The notes under the pieces: model-generated | What the model was told of the DNA's origin: nothing | Database searches by the model: none | The model's input: only the letters and a program-made list of their open reading frames with translations | Program-made: the position numbers and the translations under genes | Source of the DNA: an uncultured Altererythrobacter sp. | GTDB lineage: Bacteria > Pseudomonadota > Alphaproteobacteria > Sphingomonadales > Sphingomonadaceae | Assembly (NCBI GenBank): GCA_946886565.1 | Contig: CAMPIX010000001.1 | Span: 198,045 to 262,044 of the forward strand | DNA length: 64,000 bases | Reading direction: 5' to 3' | Shown here: positions 9,496 through 17,730 of the stretch, one piece after another | How the letters are laid out: every line of letters starts with the position of its first letter | Numbering within the stretch: the stretch's first letter is position 1

Positions 9496-9571
9496 TGGTG
9501 AGCCCTGCTGGGTTCGAACCAGCGACCTACTGATTAAAAGTCAGTTGCTCTACCGACTGAGCTAAGGGCCC
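9496..9571 (-). tRNA. tRNA-Lys (anticodon TTT)
   Basis: A complete cloverleaf on the minus strand. The acceptor GGGCCCT pairs with AGGGCTC, the D arm is GCTCAGTCGGTAGAGC, the anticodon stem is ACTGA/TCAGT with loop CTTTTAA (anticodon TTT), and the T loop is GTTCGAA. The discriminator A and a genomically encoded CCA are present. Its 3' end points at the polysaccharide cluster. Confidence 0.97.
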
Positions 9572-9594
9572 AAACTGCGCGTCTGGCACGCGGG

Positions 9595-10101
9595 TCACCT
9601 ATGCAGCCGACGCGGGCGGGTCAAGCGGCGATGGAGCCGCGCGAGGGGCAGGCCGGTCAGCGGGTCGCGCCAGCCGGGCGCGATCGCCGCGGCGGGCGCT
9701 AGGACGAAAGCGCGTTCGCGGAACGCGGGGTGCGGGATCGTCAGGCCCGGCGTGGCCCAGGCCCCGCCGCTCCACAGCACGAGGTCGAGATCGAGCACCC
9801 GCGCGCCCCAGCGTTGGCCGCGGCGCTTGCGGCCGAACTCGCGCTCGATGGCGTGAAGCGCGGCGAGCATGTCCTCTGGCGCGAGATCCGCCTCCACCAT
9901 CACCACCGCATTGGCGTAGCGGCGATGCGAAGGCCCGAGCGGAGCGCTGTCGACGATCGGTGAGGGCGCGACGAGTGCGAACCGCGCCGCCAGCGCCTCC
10001 ATCGCCGCCGCGAGCACCCACCGCGGCAGGCCGTGGCGCGGATGGCGGACGTTGGCACCGAGCGCGACGAGATAGCGATGCGCCGCGCTCACGCCGATCA
10101 C
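9595..10101 (-). CDS. folK: 2-amino-4-hydroxy-6-hydroxymethyldihydropteridine diphosphokinase
   Basis: HPPK of the folate pathway. It transfers pyrophosphate from ATP to 6-hydroxymethyl-7,8-dihydropterin. Recognised by LVALGANV near the start, YANAVVMVE, and the signature RWGARVLDLDLVLW followed by IPHPAFRERAFVL. The length of about 165 residues is typical. The start is a GTG; the one at 10101 overlaps the upstream stop as GTGA and is preferred, and a second GTG at 10092 is possible. It is translationally coupled to the amidohydrolase gene upstream. Confidence 0.93.
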   Translation of the reverse strand: MIGVSAAHRYLVALGANVRHPRHGLPRWVLAAAMEALAARFALVAPSPIVDSAPLGPSHRRYANAVVMVEADLAPEDMLAALHAIEREFGRKRRGQRWGARVLDLDLVLWSGGAWATPGLTIPHPAFRERAFVLAPAAAIAPGWRDPLTGLPLARLHRRLTRPRRLHR

Positions 10102-10949
10102 ACGTCCTGACAGATGCGGCCGTAGAGCTGCGGGCGGCGGTCGCGGAAGAAGCCCATGCCCGCGCGGTGCCGGGCCGCGCGCGCGAGGTCGATCGTCGCG
10201 ACCAGCGCGCCGCTCTCGGCGGCGCCGAACTCGCACAGGAAGTCGCCCCATTCGTCGGTCACGAAGCTGTGGCCATAGAACGCCTGCCCGCTCTCGTTGC
10301 CGATGCGGTTCGCCGCGATCACCGGCATGCAGTTCGAGACCGCATGGCCCAGCATCGCGCGGCGCCACATGCGGCTGGTGTCGAGATCGGCGTCGTAGGG
10401 CTCGGAGCCGATCGCGGTGGGGTAGAACAGCAGCTCGGCGCCCATCAGCGCCATCACCCGTGCGCTCTCGGGATACCACTGGTCCCAGCACACGCCCACG
10501 CCGATGCGCGCGCCGAAGACGTCCCACACCTTGAACCCGTCGTTCCCGGGGCGGAAGTAGTACTTCTCCTCATAGCCCGGTCCGTCGGGGATATGGCTCT
10601 TGCGATAAGTGCCCATGATCGCGCCGTCGGGGCCGATCATCGCGAGCGTGTTGTAATAGTGGTGCCCGTCGCGCTCGAAGAAGCTGGTCGGGATCGCGAC
10701 CTTGAGCTTGCCCGCCAGCGCCTGCATCGCGCGCACCGAGGGATGCTCGGCGGCAGGCCGGGCGAGCGCGAACAGCGCCTCGTCCTCGGCCTTGCAGAAA
10801 TAGGGGCCGGAGAAGAGCTCGGGCGGCAGGATCACCTGCGCACCCTTGCCCGCCGCCTCCTCGACCAGCGCGGAGACGGCATCGATATTGGTGCGCTCGT
10901 CCGCCGACGACAGTTCGAGCTGCAGCGCGGCTACGGTGATCTCGCTCAT
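10098..10949 (-). CDS. aguB: N-carbamoylputrescine amidohydrolase (nitrilase family)
   Basis: A 283-residue carbon-nitrogen hydrolase with the nitrilase triad visible: Glu in PPELF, Lys in YRKSHIP and Cys in GVCWDQWYPE. The YFCKAEDE and GPGYEEKYYF segments and the overall length match AguB, which releases putrescine, CO2 and ammonia from N-carbamoylputrescine in the agmatine route to polyamines. No agmatine deiminase (AguA) gene is next to it. It is translationally coupled to folK downstream. Confidence 0.9.
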   Translation of the reverse strand: MSEITVAALQLELSSADERTNIDAVSALVEEAAGKGAQVILPPELFSGPYFCKAEDEALFALARPAAEHPSVRAMQALAGKLKVAIPTSFFERDGHHYYNTLAMIGPDGAIMGTYRKSHIPDGPGYEEKYYFRPGNDGFKVWDVFGARIGVGVCWDQWYPESARVMALMGAELLFYPTAIGSEPYDADLDTSRMWRRAMLGHAVSNCMPVIAANRIGNESGQAFYGHSFVTDEWGDFLCEFGAAESGALVATIDLARAARHRAGMGFFRDRRPQLYGRICQDV

Positions 10950-10986
10950 GGCGCGGCCACTACCGGCGCGCGATGCGCGAGTCCAT

Positions 10987-11841
10987 TCAGCGCTTGCGGA
11001 ACAGCAGCGTCATCCGGTCGCTTTCGCCCAGATCGCGGGTGCGGGCGTCCATCGCATCGTCGCCCCCCAGCGTGGGCGGCATCATCCACACGCCGCCTTC
11101 CCAGTTCGCCGGATCCCGGGGATTGGCGTTGATCTCGCTCGCCTCGACCAGTTCGAAGCCGAGTGCCTCGACGAAGCCGACCACGTCCTCCTGCCGCAGG
11201 TAGCCGTTGCTGCCGTCCGCATAGTCGGCGGGCGCGTCGGCTTTCGCGCGGTGCTGCACGATCCCGAGCATGCCGCCGGGCTTGAGCAGAGCGCGCATCC
11301 GCTCGAGTTCGCTGTCGGCGATGTTGGAGCGCATCATGTTGTGCAGCATGCGGATCACCAGCACGCGGTCGAAGGTGCCCTTCTCGGCATCGGGAACGGC
11401 GTCGAGCGTGAACCCGGCGGTCTGCGCGGGGGGCCGGCCGGTCCATTCCTCCACTTTCGCGGGGAAGGCGGCGGCACCATCGCGAAGACCCGTGCGGTCT
11501 TCCTCATCGAGCTGCCCGACGTCGGTCGAGCGCCACAGCCCGACCAGCTTGCCCTCGTCGCCAAGATAGTTGCCGAGCATGCGCGAATACCAACCGCCGC
11601 CCGGCGCGTATTCGCCGACTTTCATGTCTGGCTCGAGCTGGAAGAAGGTGAGCGTTCCGACCGGATTGCGGAACTCGTCCCGCGCGCGGTCGGCGTCGCG
11701 GTTGGCGTTCGCGGCCGCGGCTTCGAGCGCGCCGTGCCGCGCGTGCTCTGCGGTGTCGTGCGCGGAGTGATCCTGCGCGAACGCCGGCGCGGCGAGCGTG
11801 AGTGCGGCGATCGGAGCGGCGGCGGCAAGCAGAACACGCAT
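10987..11841 (-). CDS. Exported methyltransferase-like protein
   Basis: A 284-residue protein with a clear signal peptide (MRVLLAAAAPIAALTLAAPAF, cleavage near AFA-QD). A class I methyltransferase-like fold follows: GEYAPGGGWYSRML in the motif I position, then KLVGLW, FDRVLVIRMLHNM and LLKPGGMLGIVQHR. The start ATG at 11841 has a GGGGAGA ribosome site; the frame is open 19 codons further but that part has no signal. A periplasmic SAM-dependent enzyme would be odd, so the fold may have been reused. Annotated relatives are usually called class I SAM-dependent methyltransferase. It is divergent from msrA. Confidence 0.75.
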   Translation of the reverse strand: MRVLLAAAAPIAALTLAAPAFAQDHSAHDTAEHARHGALEAAAANANRDADRARDEFRNPVGTLTFFQLEPDMKVGEYAPGGGWYSRMLGNYLGDEGKLVGLWRSTDVGQLDEEDRTGLRDGAAAFPAKVEEWTGRPPAQTAGFTLDAVPDAEKGTFDRVLVIRMLHNMMRSNIADSELERMRALLKPGGMLGIVQHRAKADAPADYADGSNGYLRQEDVVGFVEALGFELVEASEINANPRDPANWEGGVWMMPPTLGGDDAMDARTRDLGESDRMTLLFRKR

Positions 11842-11941
11842 CGGATTGTCTCCCCTGTCGAATGTCGCGCACTCTAGATCGCACCGCCCCGATGACAAGC
11901 GCGATGATGCTGCCTATCTCGCCCGCGAAGGAGAATTGCGC

Positions 11942-12481
11942 ATGGCCAACAGCGAACAGGCAATCCTCGCCGGAGGATGCTTCTGGTGCACCGAGGCGGT
12001 GTTCCGCGATGTGATCGGGGTGAGCGCGGTCGAGAGCGGCTATATCGGCGGCACGGTGGCTAACCCGACCTACAAGCAGGTCTGCGCCGGCGATACCGGC
12101 CACGCCGAGGCGATCCGCGTGACTTACGATCCCGGCACGATTTCCCTGCCCGAAGTCTACGACGTATTCCTGGGCACCCACGATCCGACGCAGTTGAACC
12201 GCCAGGGCAACGATGTCGGCACGCAATACCGCAGCGCGATCTTCCCGCTGGACGACGCGCAGCGCGCCGAAGCCGAAGCCGCGATCGAACGCTGGAACGC
12301 CGACCACGAAGGCCCACGGGCGGTCACCACCATCGAAAGTGCTGCGGAATGGTATCCGGCCGAGGACTACCACCAGGAGTACTGGGAAGGCGAAGGCCAG
12401 CGAAACCCCTATTGCCTGGCGACGATCCCGCCCAAGCTCATGAAGCTCAGGAAGAGCTTCGCGGAGAAGGCGAAAGGGTAA
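11942..12481 (+). CDS. msrA: Peptide-methionine (S)-S-oxide reductase
   Basis: A 179-residue MsrA that reduces the S-epimer of methionine sulfoxide. The catalytic GGCFWCTEAVF is at residues 11-21, with the family blocks GYIGGTVANPTYKQVC, GHAEAIRVTYDP and GTQYRSAIF. A strong ribosome site (GAAGGAG) precedes the ATG. It is monocistronic: a divergent gene lies upstream and a terminator hairpin downstream. A separate msrB is at 27.1 kb, so both epimers are covered. Confidence 0.97.
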   Translation: MANSEQAILAGGCFWCTEAVFRDVIGVSAVESGYIGGTVANPTYKQVCAGDTGHAEAIRVTYDPGTISLPEVYDVFLGTHDPTQLNRQGNDVGTQYRSAIFPLDDAQRAEAEAAIERWNADHEGPRAVTTIESAAEWYPAEDYHQEYWEGEGQRNPYCLATIPPKLMKLRKSFAEKAKG

Positions 12482-12507
12482 TCGCCGCAGACCGGGAAGA
12501 TGGCGAT

Positions 12508-12537
12508 AGCGGGGCGGGCTGGGCCCACCCCGCTTTT
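12508..12537. terminator. Bidirectional rho-independent terminator
   Basis: AGCGGGG (12508-12514) pairs with CCCCGCT (12528-12534), with further GC-rich pairing inside and a TTTT tract after it. It lies between the convergent msrA and OmpA-like genes, so it can serve both. Confidence 0.7.
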
Positions 12538-12541
12538 CGAC

Positions 12542-13420
12542 TTACAGTCCGTCGACGCTCTTGCTGACGAGGATGTTCACTGCAACGCGGCGGTTTTCGG
12601 CCTTGCCCTGGGCCGTGGTATTGGGCGCTACCGGATTCGACTCCGACATGCCTGCCGGGGTGAGCATGCGATAGGGCGCCCAGCCGCAGGCCTGCTGGAG
12701 ATAGTTGACCACCCGCTCGGCCCGCTTCTCGCTGAGCTCCTGGTTGAGCTCCTGGCTGCCGGTCGAATCGGTGTAGCCGACGACCAGCATCAGGGCGTTG
12801 TCCATTCCTTCGGCCTGCGATGCCGTGCGGCAGAGATCGGCCTTGGCCGTTTCGGATAGCGTGGCCTCGCCGATGTCGAAGTTCACGTTGGTCGTGCCCT
12901 TGACGTTGTACTGATCGAGATCGCCCAGGCGGCCCCTGAGTTCCTCGGTCGCCGCAGTCTGTTCGGCAAAGCCCTGGGCCGTGCCGCTGCGGATCATTCT
13001 CGCGGTCTTGAGGTTCTCGTTCTCGAGAGCAATCTTGCTCGCGATCAGGCCACCGCCCCATTCCACCGTCTGGACCTCGACCGGCAGCCCGTTGAGCAGC
13101 GCATCGGCGGCGAGCGTGTCACGGTCGAGGCCAAGAAAACCGCCGCTCGATTTGATCTCGGTGGCCTGGCTCACGGCAATCACGGTATTCGCGCCGTCGG
13201 GAGTGGTCACCTGCACCTTGTCGCCGCTGCGCGCGGAGATGATGCCTTCGATCTCGGGTCCTTCGGGCAGGCCGGACAGATCGTTCGGCAGCGAACCGTA
13301 GACGGTCGTGACCGACTCGGTCTCGGCCGGATAGTCCTGCTGCGCAGATAGACCCGTCGCGGGCACGGCAAGCGCAGCAAGCACTAAGAGAGCTTTCGGC
13401 TGCTTGGAAATCATACTCAT
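12542..13420 (-). CDS. OmpA-family outer-membrane protein
   Basis: A 292-residue protein with an N-terminal signal peptide (residues 1-26, cut near LSA-QQ) and a C-terminal OmpA/MotB peptidoglycan-binding domain (about 170-285). The latter shows NVNFDIGEATLS, LMLVVGYTDSTGS and LSEKRAERVVNYLQ. The central part (40-140) is beta-rich and carries no recognised domain. It probably tethers the outer membrane to the cell wall. An AAGGAG ribosome site precedes the ATG at 13420. Confidence 0.88.
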   Translation of the reverse strand: MSMISKQPKALLVLAALAVPATGLSAQQDYPAETESVTTVYGSLPNDLSGLPEGPEIEGIISARSGDKVQVTTPDGANTVIAVSQATEIKSSGGFLGLDRDTLAADALLNGLPVEVQTVEWGGGLIASKIALENENLKTARMIRSGTAQGFAEQTAATEELRGRLGDLDQYNVKGTTNVNFDIGEATLSETAKADLCRTASQAEGMDNALMLVVGYTDSTGSQELNQELSEKRAERVVNYLQQACGWAPYRMLTPAGMSESNPVAPNTTAQGKAENRRVAVNILVSKSVDGL

Positions 13421-13716
13421 TACGCAACTCCTTGATCTACACCAGCCGGCCCCGCGCGATCGCGGCTTCTAGAGGACGCCCCCCGTTGACGGCGTGCCCG
13501 GCTGTTGAAACCCCCTCTTCGCGTTGTTCAAAAATGCACGGCGGATATGCCGCGGTTGGCGCCATGCAACCCATGGCTGCCCGGCGTAATCTTTTCGGTC
13601 CGCGAAGGTTCCGGGGGGCTTGGCGGGTGAACCGGCGATCCGGTGGAGTCCTGCGGCGAAGCGATGCAGCCAGCCTCGATTGGCAGGAAAACCCGCATGG
13701 CGGCGGCAGCTCTTCG
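13421..13716. other. Intergenic region without a visible gene
   Basis: About 296 bases between the start of the OmpA-like gene and the 3' end of rsmB. No open frame here has coding character and no tRNA or repeat family was recognised. It must contain the OmpA-like gene's promoter. I see no clear terminator for rsmB. Confidence 0.5.
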
Positions 13717-14955
13717 TTATTCCGCCTTGCGCCACCGAGCGACGAAGAATCCGTCGAGCCCGCCGTGCTCGGCGAGCTGGCCCGGATGGGTGCGCAGCCA
13801 GCCCTCCGGCGCGGGTGCGAGGCTGGCGGGCAGTTCGTCGGCGCGGATCGGCAGCGGCTCGAGCGCGACTTTGGCCGCCTGCGCTTCGCCCTCCTCGGCT
13901 TCGAGCGAGCAAGTGGCGAAGACCAGCGTGCCGCCCGGCTTGAGCCATCCGGCGGCGCGTTCGAGCAGCGCCGATTGCAGCTCGGCCATCTCGGCGATCT
14001 GGCGCGACCCCACGCGGTGGAGCACGTCGGGATGGCGGCGCGCAGTGCCGGTGGCGGTGCAGGGCGCGTCGAGCAGGATTGCGTCGAAGCGGTGCTTGGG
14101 CTCCCACGCCAGCGCGTCGGCGCGCACCACTCCCGCGGCGAGGCCGGTGCGCGAGAGGTTGTCGCGCAGCAGTTCGAGCCGGCGCTTCGACACGTCGAGC
14201 GCGGTCACCTGCCAGCCCGCGGCGGCAAGCTGGAGCGTCTTGCCCCCCGGCGCGGCGCAGAGGTCGAGCACGTGCCGCCCTTCGCCCGCCCCCAGCAGCC
14301 GCGCGGGCAGCGAGGCGGCGAGGTCCTGCACCCACCATGCGCCTTCCGCGAAGCCTGGCAGCTTCTCCACCGCAGCGCCGCGCGGTAGGCGCAAGTGGCC
14401 GGGCGCAAGGCTCTCGGCCGCGAGCTGGTTGGCCCAGCGCGCGGTCTCGCTCCAGTCGCGCAGCGCGAGGTCGAGCGCCGGAGGATCGGCGAGGCCGGGC
14501 GCAATCTCGTTCGCCCGCTCCTCCCAGCGCTCGCGCGCCGCCTCGGGCAAAGCAGGCGCCGCAGGCAAGGCCGGCTCCTGCTTCGCCAGCGTCGAGAACA
14601 CCCCGTGCGCCAGCCGTCTTGGCCCGCCCTCGAGCAGCGGCAGCGCGGTCGCGATCACCGCGTGCGGCGGGGTGCCGAGCCGCAGCCATTGCGCGAGCAT
14701 CAGCCGCAGGACCATGCGCGGCTTGGCGTCGTCGGGCAGGCGCTGCCTGGTCGCGCTGTCGATCAGCGCATCGAGATCGGCGAGCCAGCGCAGCGCCTCC
14801 CCCGCGATCGCACGGGCGAGCGCCTTGTCCTCGGGCCGGCGCACGTCCTTGGTAGCGGGCGCGAACGCCTGATCGAGCGTCTCGCCCCGGCGCAGCACCG
14901 CGTCGAGCAGGCGCAGCGCTGCGCGGCGCGCGTGGATGCCGGGGGGTTGAGCCAT
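13717..14955 (-). CDS. rsmB: 16S rRNA (cytosine-967-C5)-methyltransferase
   Basis: A 412-residue RsmB/Sun-type enzyme. The N-terminal NusB-like RNA-binding domain spans about residues 5-130 (ARRAALRLLDAVLRRGETLD). The SAM-binding methyltransferase domain follows, with VLDLCAAPGGKTLQLA, the cysteine motif LLDAPCTATGT and the second cysteine in FATCSLE. The start ATG at 14955 gives the usual family N-terminus; an upstream in-frame ATG would add 25 unrelated residues. It is divergent from the small SDHAF4-like gene. Confidence 0.93.
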   Translation of the reverse strand: MAQPPGIHARRAALRLLDAVLRRGETLDQAFAPATKDVRRPEDKALARAIAGEALRWLADLDALIDSATRQRLPDDAKPRMVLRLMLAQWLRLGTPPHAVIATALPLLEGGPRRLAHGVFSTLAKQEPALPAAPALPEAARERWEERANEIAPGLADPPALDLALRDWSETARWANQLAAESLAPGHLRLPRGAAVEKLPGFAEGAWWVQDLAASLPARLLGAGEGRHVLDLCAAPGGKTLQLAAAGWQVTALDVSKRRLELLRDNLSRTGLAAGVVRADALAWEPKHRFDAILLDAPCTATGTARRHPDVLHRVGSRQIAEMAELQSALLERAAGWLKPGGTLVFATCSLEAEEGEAQAAKVALEPLPIRADELPASLAPAPEGWLRTHPGQLAEHGGLDGFFVARWRKAE

Positions 14956-15010
14956 GCCGCGGCCCCTACCCGCGCTTGCAACCGCGCGCCAGTGCGCGCA
15001 TCTCGGGTGC

Positions 15011-15169
15011 ATGACAAAGCGCGCAACCAAGCGGCCCGAAGCATTCGCGAAGCCCGCTCACTGGAGCAACGATCCCCCGCCCAAGCCGAAGCCGTGCGAG
15101 GACGACGAGCAACTCAGCCCCACCCGCTACGGCGACTGGGTGAAGGACGGCATCGCGGTCGATTTCTAG
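15011..15169 (+). CDS. SDHAF4/DUF1674 family protein (succinate dehydrogenase assembly)
   Basis: A 52-residue protein ending in the family signature SPTRYGDWVKDGIAVDF. Relatives of this small family help attach FAD to the succinate dehydrogenase flavoprotein in mitochondria and alphaproteobacteria. The N-terminal half is basic and proline-rich. No sdh genes are nearby. It sits divergent from rsmB, and the 3' flank is a palindromic repeat. Confidence 0.85.
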   Translation: MTKRATKRPEAFAKPAHWSNDPPPKPKPCEDDEQLSPTRYGDWVKDGIAVDF

Positions 15170-15172
15170 CGC

Positions 15173-15250
15173 GAGCCCCCGCGAAGGCGGGGGCCTCAGG
15201 CAGCAGGAGAGCGCCAGCGGCACGAGGTCCCCGCCTTCGCGGGGACTCAC
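15173..15250. repeat. Paired palindromic repeat (REP-like, CCCCGCCTTCGCGGGG family)
   Basis: Two hairpin elements in opposite orientation: CCCCCGCGAAGGCGGGGG near 15176-15193 and TCCCCGCCTTCGCGGGGA near 15228-15245, flanked by CCTC/GAGG. The right element overlaps the end of the cytochrome P450 gene. Copies of the same family occur near 27.6 and 35.1 kb. Confidence 0.85.
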
Positions 15251-16665
15251 AACGGTTTCAGCGCGATCCTCAGCCCATCCCGCGGCTTCGGAATCGGCCA
15301 CGGCTGCCACTCCGGCTCGTAGCCCGGCTCGATCTCGATCCGGTAGCGCTGGAGTAGTTGCGCCATCAGGATCTTCACCTGCATGTAGGCGAAGTGCAGC
15401 CCGAGGCACATGTGCGCGCCGCCGCCGAACGGGATCCAGGCATACTTGTGCCGCGCCTTCACCTTGTCCGGGGTGAAGCGCAGCGGATCGAACATGTCGG
15501 GGCTGTCCCAGTACTCCTCCATATGGTGCGTCAGATGCGCGTTGAACCCGCAGGCGGCGCCCGCGGGAATGCGCAGCCCGCCGAACTCGAAGCTGCGCAG
15601 CGCGCGGCGGGGGATCGAGGGGACCGGCGGGATCAGCCGGAGCGATTCCTTGAACGCCATCTCGGTCAGCTCGACCTTGCCGAGATCGTCGTAGGCAAGC
15701 CCGCGCGGATTGCCGCGCGCGTCGGGGCCGCCGGTGACCGCGATCGCCTCCTGCCGCAGCTTCTCCTGCCACGCCGGGTTCTTGGCGAGCTGCCAGACGA
15801 GCGCGGTGGCGCTCGAGGTGATGGTGTCGTGCGCGGCCATCATCAGGAAGTTCATGTGATCGACCACCTCGTCGACCGGCAGCAGGCTTCCGTCCTCGCG
15901 GGTCGCGGTGGCGAACTGGCTGAACATGTCCTGCCCGTTGCCCTCGCCCGCACGGCGGCGCAGCGTCTCGGCGGTGAAGTAATCGACCAGGAATTCGCGC
16001 CCCTTCACCCCCTTGCGCATCTGCGTGAACGGCAGCGGCTTCCTCACCGGCGTCACCGCCGCCTGCACCATATCGACGAAGGCCTGGTTGATCCGCGCCG
16101 ATTCCGGACCCCACGGCACGCCGATGAAGCTGTCCGCCGCGAGATCGAGCGTGAGCTGCTTGATCGCCGGATAGAACAGCATCTCGCCGTTCCAGTTCGC
16201 GACCTCCCGGGCGATCCCGCGGTCGAGCGCGTCGGCGTAGTGGCGCATCGGCTCGGGCTTGAACGCGATCGAGAGCGCGCGGCGGTCGGCGCGGTGATGC
16301 TCGAAATCGAGCAGCATCAACCCGCGCGGGAACAGCCGGTGCAGCGTCGGGCCCCAGCCCTGTTCGGAGGAGAAGTTCTTGTCGCGGTCGAACAGCAGCA
16401 GCTCGTTCGCCTCGGCCCCGATCAGCGCGATATGCCAGTGGCCGATGGTCTTGTTCTTGTACACCGGGCCGTACGTGCGGAACATGCGCCAGGCGAAGCC
16501 ATGCGGGTCGGCGAGCATGCGGAACAGATTGCCGATCACCGGCGGCCCCGCCTCGCCCGGGATATGCGCGACATCGGCGTCGGTCAGCCGCCCCTCGCGC
16601 CAGTGGCGCGGCGAGGCTTCCGCCGGTTGGTGCGCGGCAAGGGTCGGTTCGGCGAGCGTGGCCAT
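15247..16665 (-). CDS. Cytochrome P450
   Basis: A 472-residue soluble bacterial P450. The heme-binding loop is WIPFGGGAHMCLGLHF (Cys is the thiolate ligand), the K-helix ExxR is in KESLRLIPPVP and the I-helix threonine is in AAHDTITSS. No membrane anchor is seen. It has no ferredoxin or reductase beside it, so electron partners must be elsewhere. The substrate is unknown. Just upstream of its ribosome site (TAAGGAGA) lies a perfect palindrome likely to be an operator. The gene follows hemH (heme synthesis) with a 42-base gap. Confidence 0.93.
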   Translation of the reverse strand: MATLAEPTLAAHQPAEASPRHWREGRLTDADVAHIPGEAGPPVIGNLFRMLADPHGFAWRMFRTYGPVYKNKTIGHWHIALIGAEANELLLFDRDKNFSSEQGWGPTLHRLFPRGLMLLDFEHHRADRRALSIAFKPEPMRHYADALDRGIAREVANWNGEMLFYPAIKQLTLDLAADSFIGVPWGPESARINQAFVDMVQAAVTPVRKPLPFTQMRKGVKGREFLVDYFTAETLRRRAGEGNGQDMFSQFATATREDGSLLPVDEVVDHMNFLMMAAHDTITSSATALVWQLAKNPAWQEKLRQEAIAVTGGPDARGNPRGLAYDDLGKVELTEMAFKESLRLIPPVPSIPRRALRSFEFGGLRIPAGAACGFNAHLTHHMEEYWDSPDMFDPLRFTPDKVKARHKYAWIPFGGGAHMCLGLHFAYMQVKILMAQLLQRYRIEIEPGYEPEWQPWPIPKPRDGLRIALKPL

Positions 16666-16676
16666 GCGGCGTCTCC

Positions 16677-16698
16677 TTACTTACTTCGGTGTAAGTAA
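16677..16698. promoter_or_regulatory. Palindromic operator candidate upstream of the P450 gene
   Basis: TTACTTAC (16677-16684) and GTAAGTAA (16691-16698) are perfect inverted repeats around a six-base centre (TTCGGT). The right-hand position overlaps the ribosome-site region of the P450 gene. The size and TTAC..GTAA pattern resemble sites of TetR/AcrR-type repressors. No such regulator is encoded in the window. An RNA hairpin is an alternative reading. Confidence 0.6.
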
Positions 16699-16707
16699 TC
16701 CCCGGAC

Positions 16708-17730
16708 TTAAATCCAGCCCGCAAGTTCGCGCCGCACGATCGTCTCGAGCATATCCATTCCCGGCACGCCCGCGTTGAGGCAGGCGAGCGCAGCGAACCG
16801 CTCGCCGCCCGCACCGAGAAATTGCTCGCGGCCCTGGATGGCGAGCTCCTCCAGCGTTTCGAGACAGTCCGCCGAGAAACCCGGCGCGGCGACCACGACC
16901 CGCTTCGTTCCGCGCTGCGCCTCGGCCACCAGCGTCGCGTCGGTCGCAGGCTCCAGCCATTTCGCGCGACCGAAGCGGCTCTGAAACGTAGTGTCGATCC
17001 GCAGATCGGGCCGCGCGAGCGCCTCGCCCAGCAGGCGCGCGGTCTTGCGGCAGTGGCAATGATACGGATCGCCGAGATGCAGCGTGCGCTCGGGCATGCC
17101 GTGGAAGCTCAGCAACAGAGCCTCGGGCACGAAATCGAGCGCGCCGAGTTGCGCGCCGATATCCTTCGCCAGCGCCTCGATATAGGCCGGATCGTCGTGA
17201 TAGGGCGGCAGGGTGCGAAGCGCAGGTTGCCAACGCATCGTCCGCAGCTTCTCCGCAGCCTTGTCCACAACCGTCGCGGTCGTCGCGGCACAATATTGCG
17301 GATAGAGCGGCGCGAGCAGGATGCGTTCGCATCCGGCATTCATCAGCGCCTGAAGCTCATCGCCGATCGCGGGCGCGCCGTAGCGCATCGCCCAGTTCAC
17401 CGTCACCGCATCGCCCAGCCGCGCCTGCAAAGCCTTCGCCTGCTCTGCGGTGATCGCGGCGAGCGGCGAGCCGGCCTCGGTCCAGACCTGGCGATAGGCG
17501 TGCGCCGATTTCTTCGGTCGCGTGGTAAGCACGAGGCCGCGCAGGATCGGCTGCCACACCAGTTGCGGGATCTCGACCACGCGCCGGTCGGACAGAAACT
17601 CGGCGAGGTAGCGCTTCACGCTCTTCGCATCGGGCGCGTCAGGCGTGCCGAGATTGACCAGCAGCACGCCCACACCGCCGCTGCGAGCCGGCGCGTGATC
17701 GCGCGGCAATTGCTGTTCCTGCCAGGTCAT
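16708..17730 (-). CDS. hemH: Ferrochelatase
   Basis: A 340-residue HemH, inserting Fe(II) into protoporphyrin IX in the last step of heme synthesis. Recognised by GVLLVNLGTPDAP, VNWAMRYGAPAI, LAPLYPQYCAATTATV and the catalytic-histidine block LLSFHGMPERT with GDPYHCHCRKTA. The start ATG at 17730 overlaps the stop of the molybdenum hydroxylase gene (ATGA). The frame runs open far upstream in antisense-free register, but that portion is the neighbouring gene read out of frame. Confidence 0.96.
   Translation of the reverse strand: MTWQEQQLPRDHAPARSGGVGVLLVNLGTPDAPDAKSVKRYLAEFLSDRRVVEIPQLVWQPILRGLVLTTRPKKSAHAYRQVWTEAGSPLAAITAEQAKALQARLGDAVTVNWAMRYGAPAIGDELQALMNAGCERILLAPLYPQYCAATTATVVDKAAEKLRTMRWQPALRTLPPYHDDPAYIEALAKDIGAQLGALDFVPEALLLSFHGMPERTLHLGDPYHCHCRKTARLLGEALARPDLRIDTTFQSRFGRAKWLEPATDATLVAEAQRGTKRVVVAAPGFSADCLETLEELAIQGREQFLGAGGERFAALACLNAGVPGMDMLETIVRRELAGWI

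Noticed and set aside
7109..9565. A long plus-strand open frame of more than 800 codons
   Set aside because: It is antisense to two well-supported glycosyltransferase-like genes and to tRNA-Lys; its translation is arginine/histidine/alanine-rich with no domain, as expected for a high-GC shadow.
14966..17332. A long minus-strand open frame of 788 codons across rsmB upstream sequence, the P450 and hemH
   Set aside because: It crosses three real genes in another frame and shows no conserved motif.
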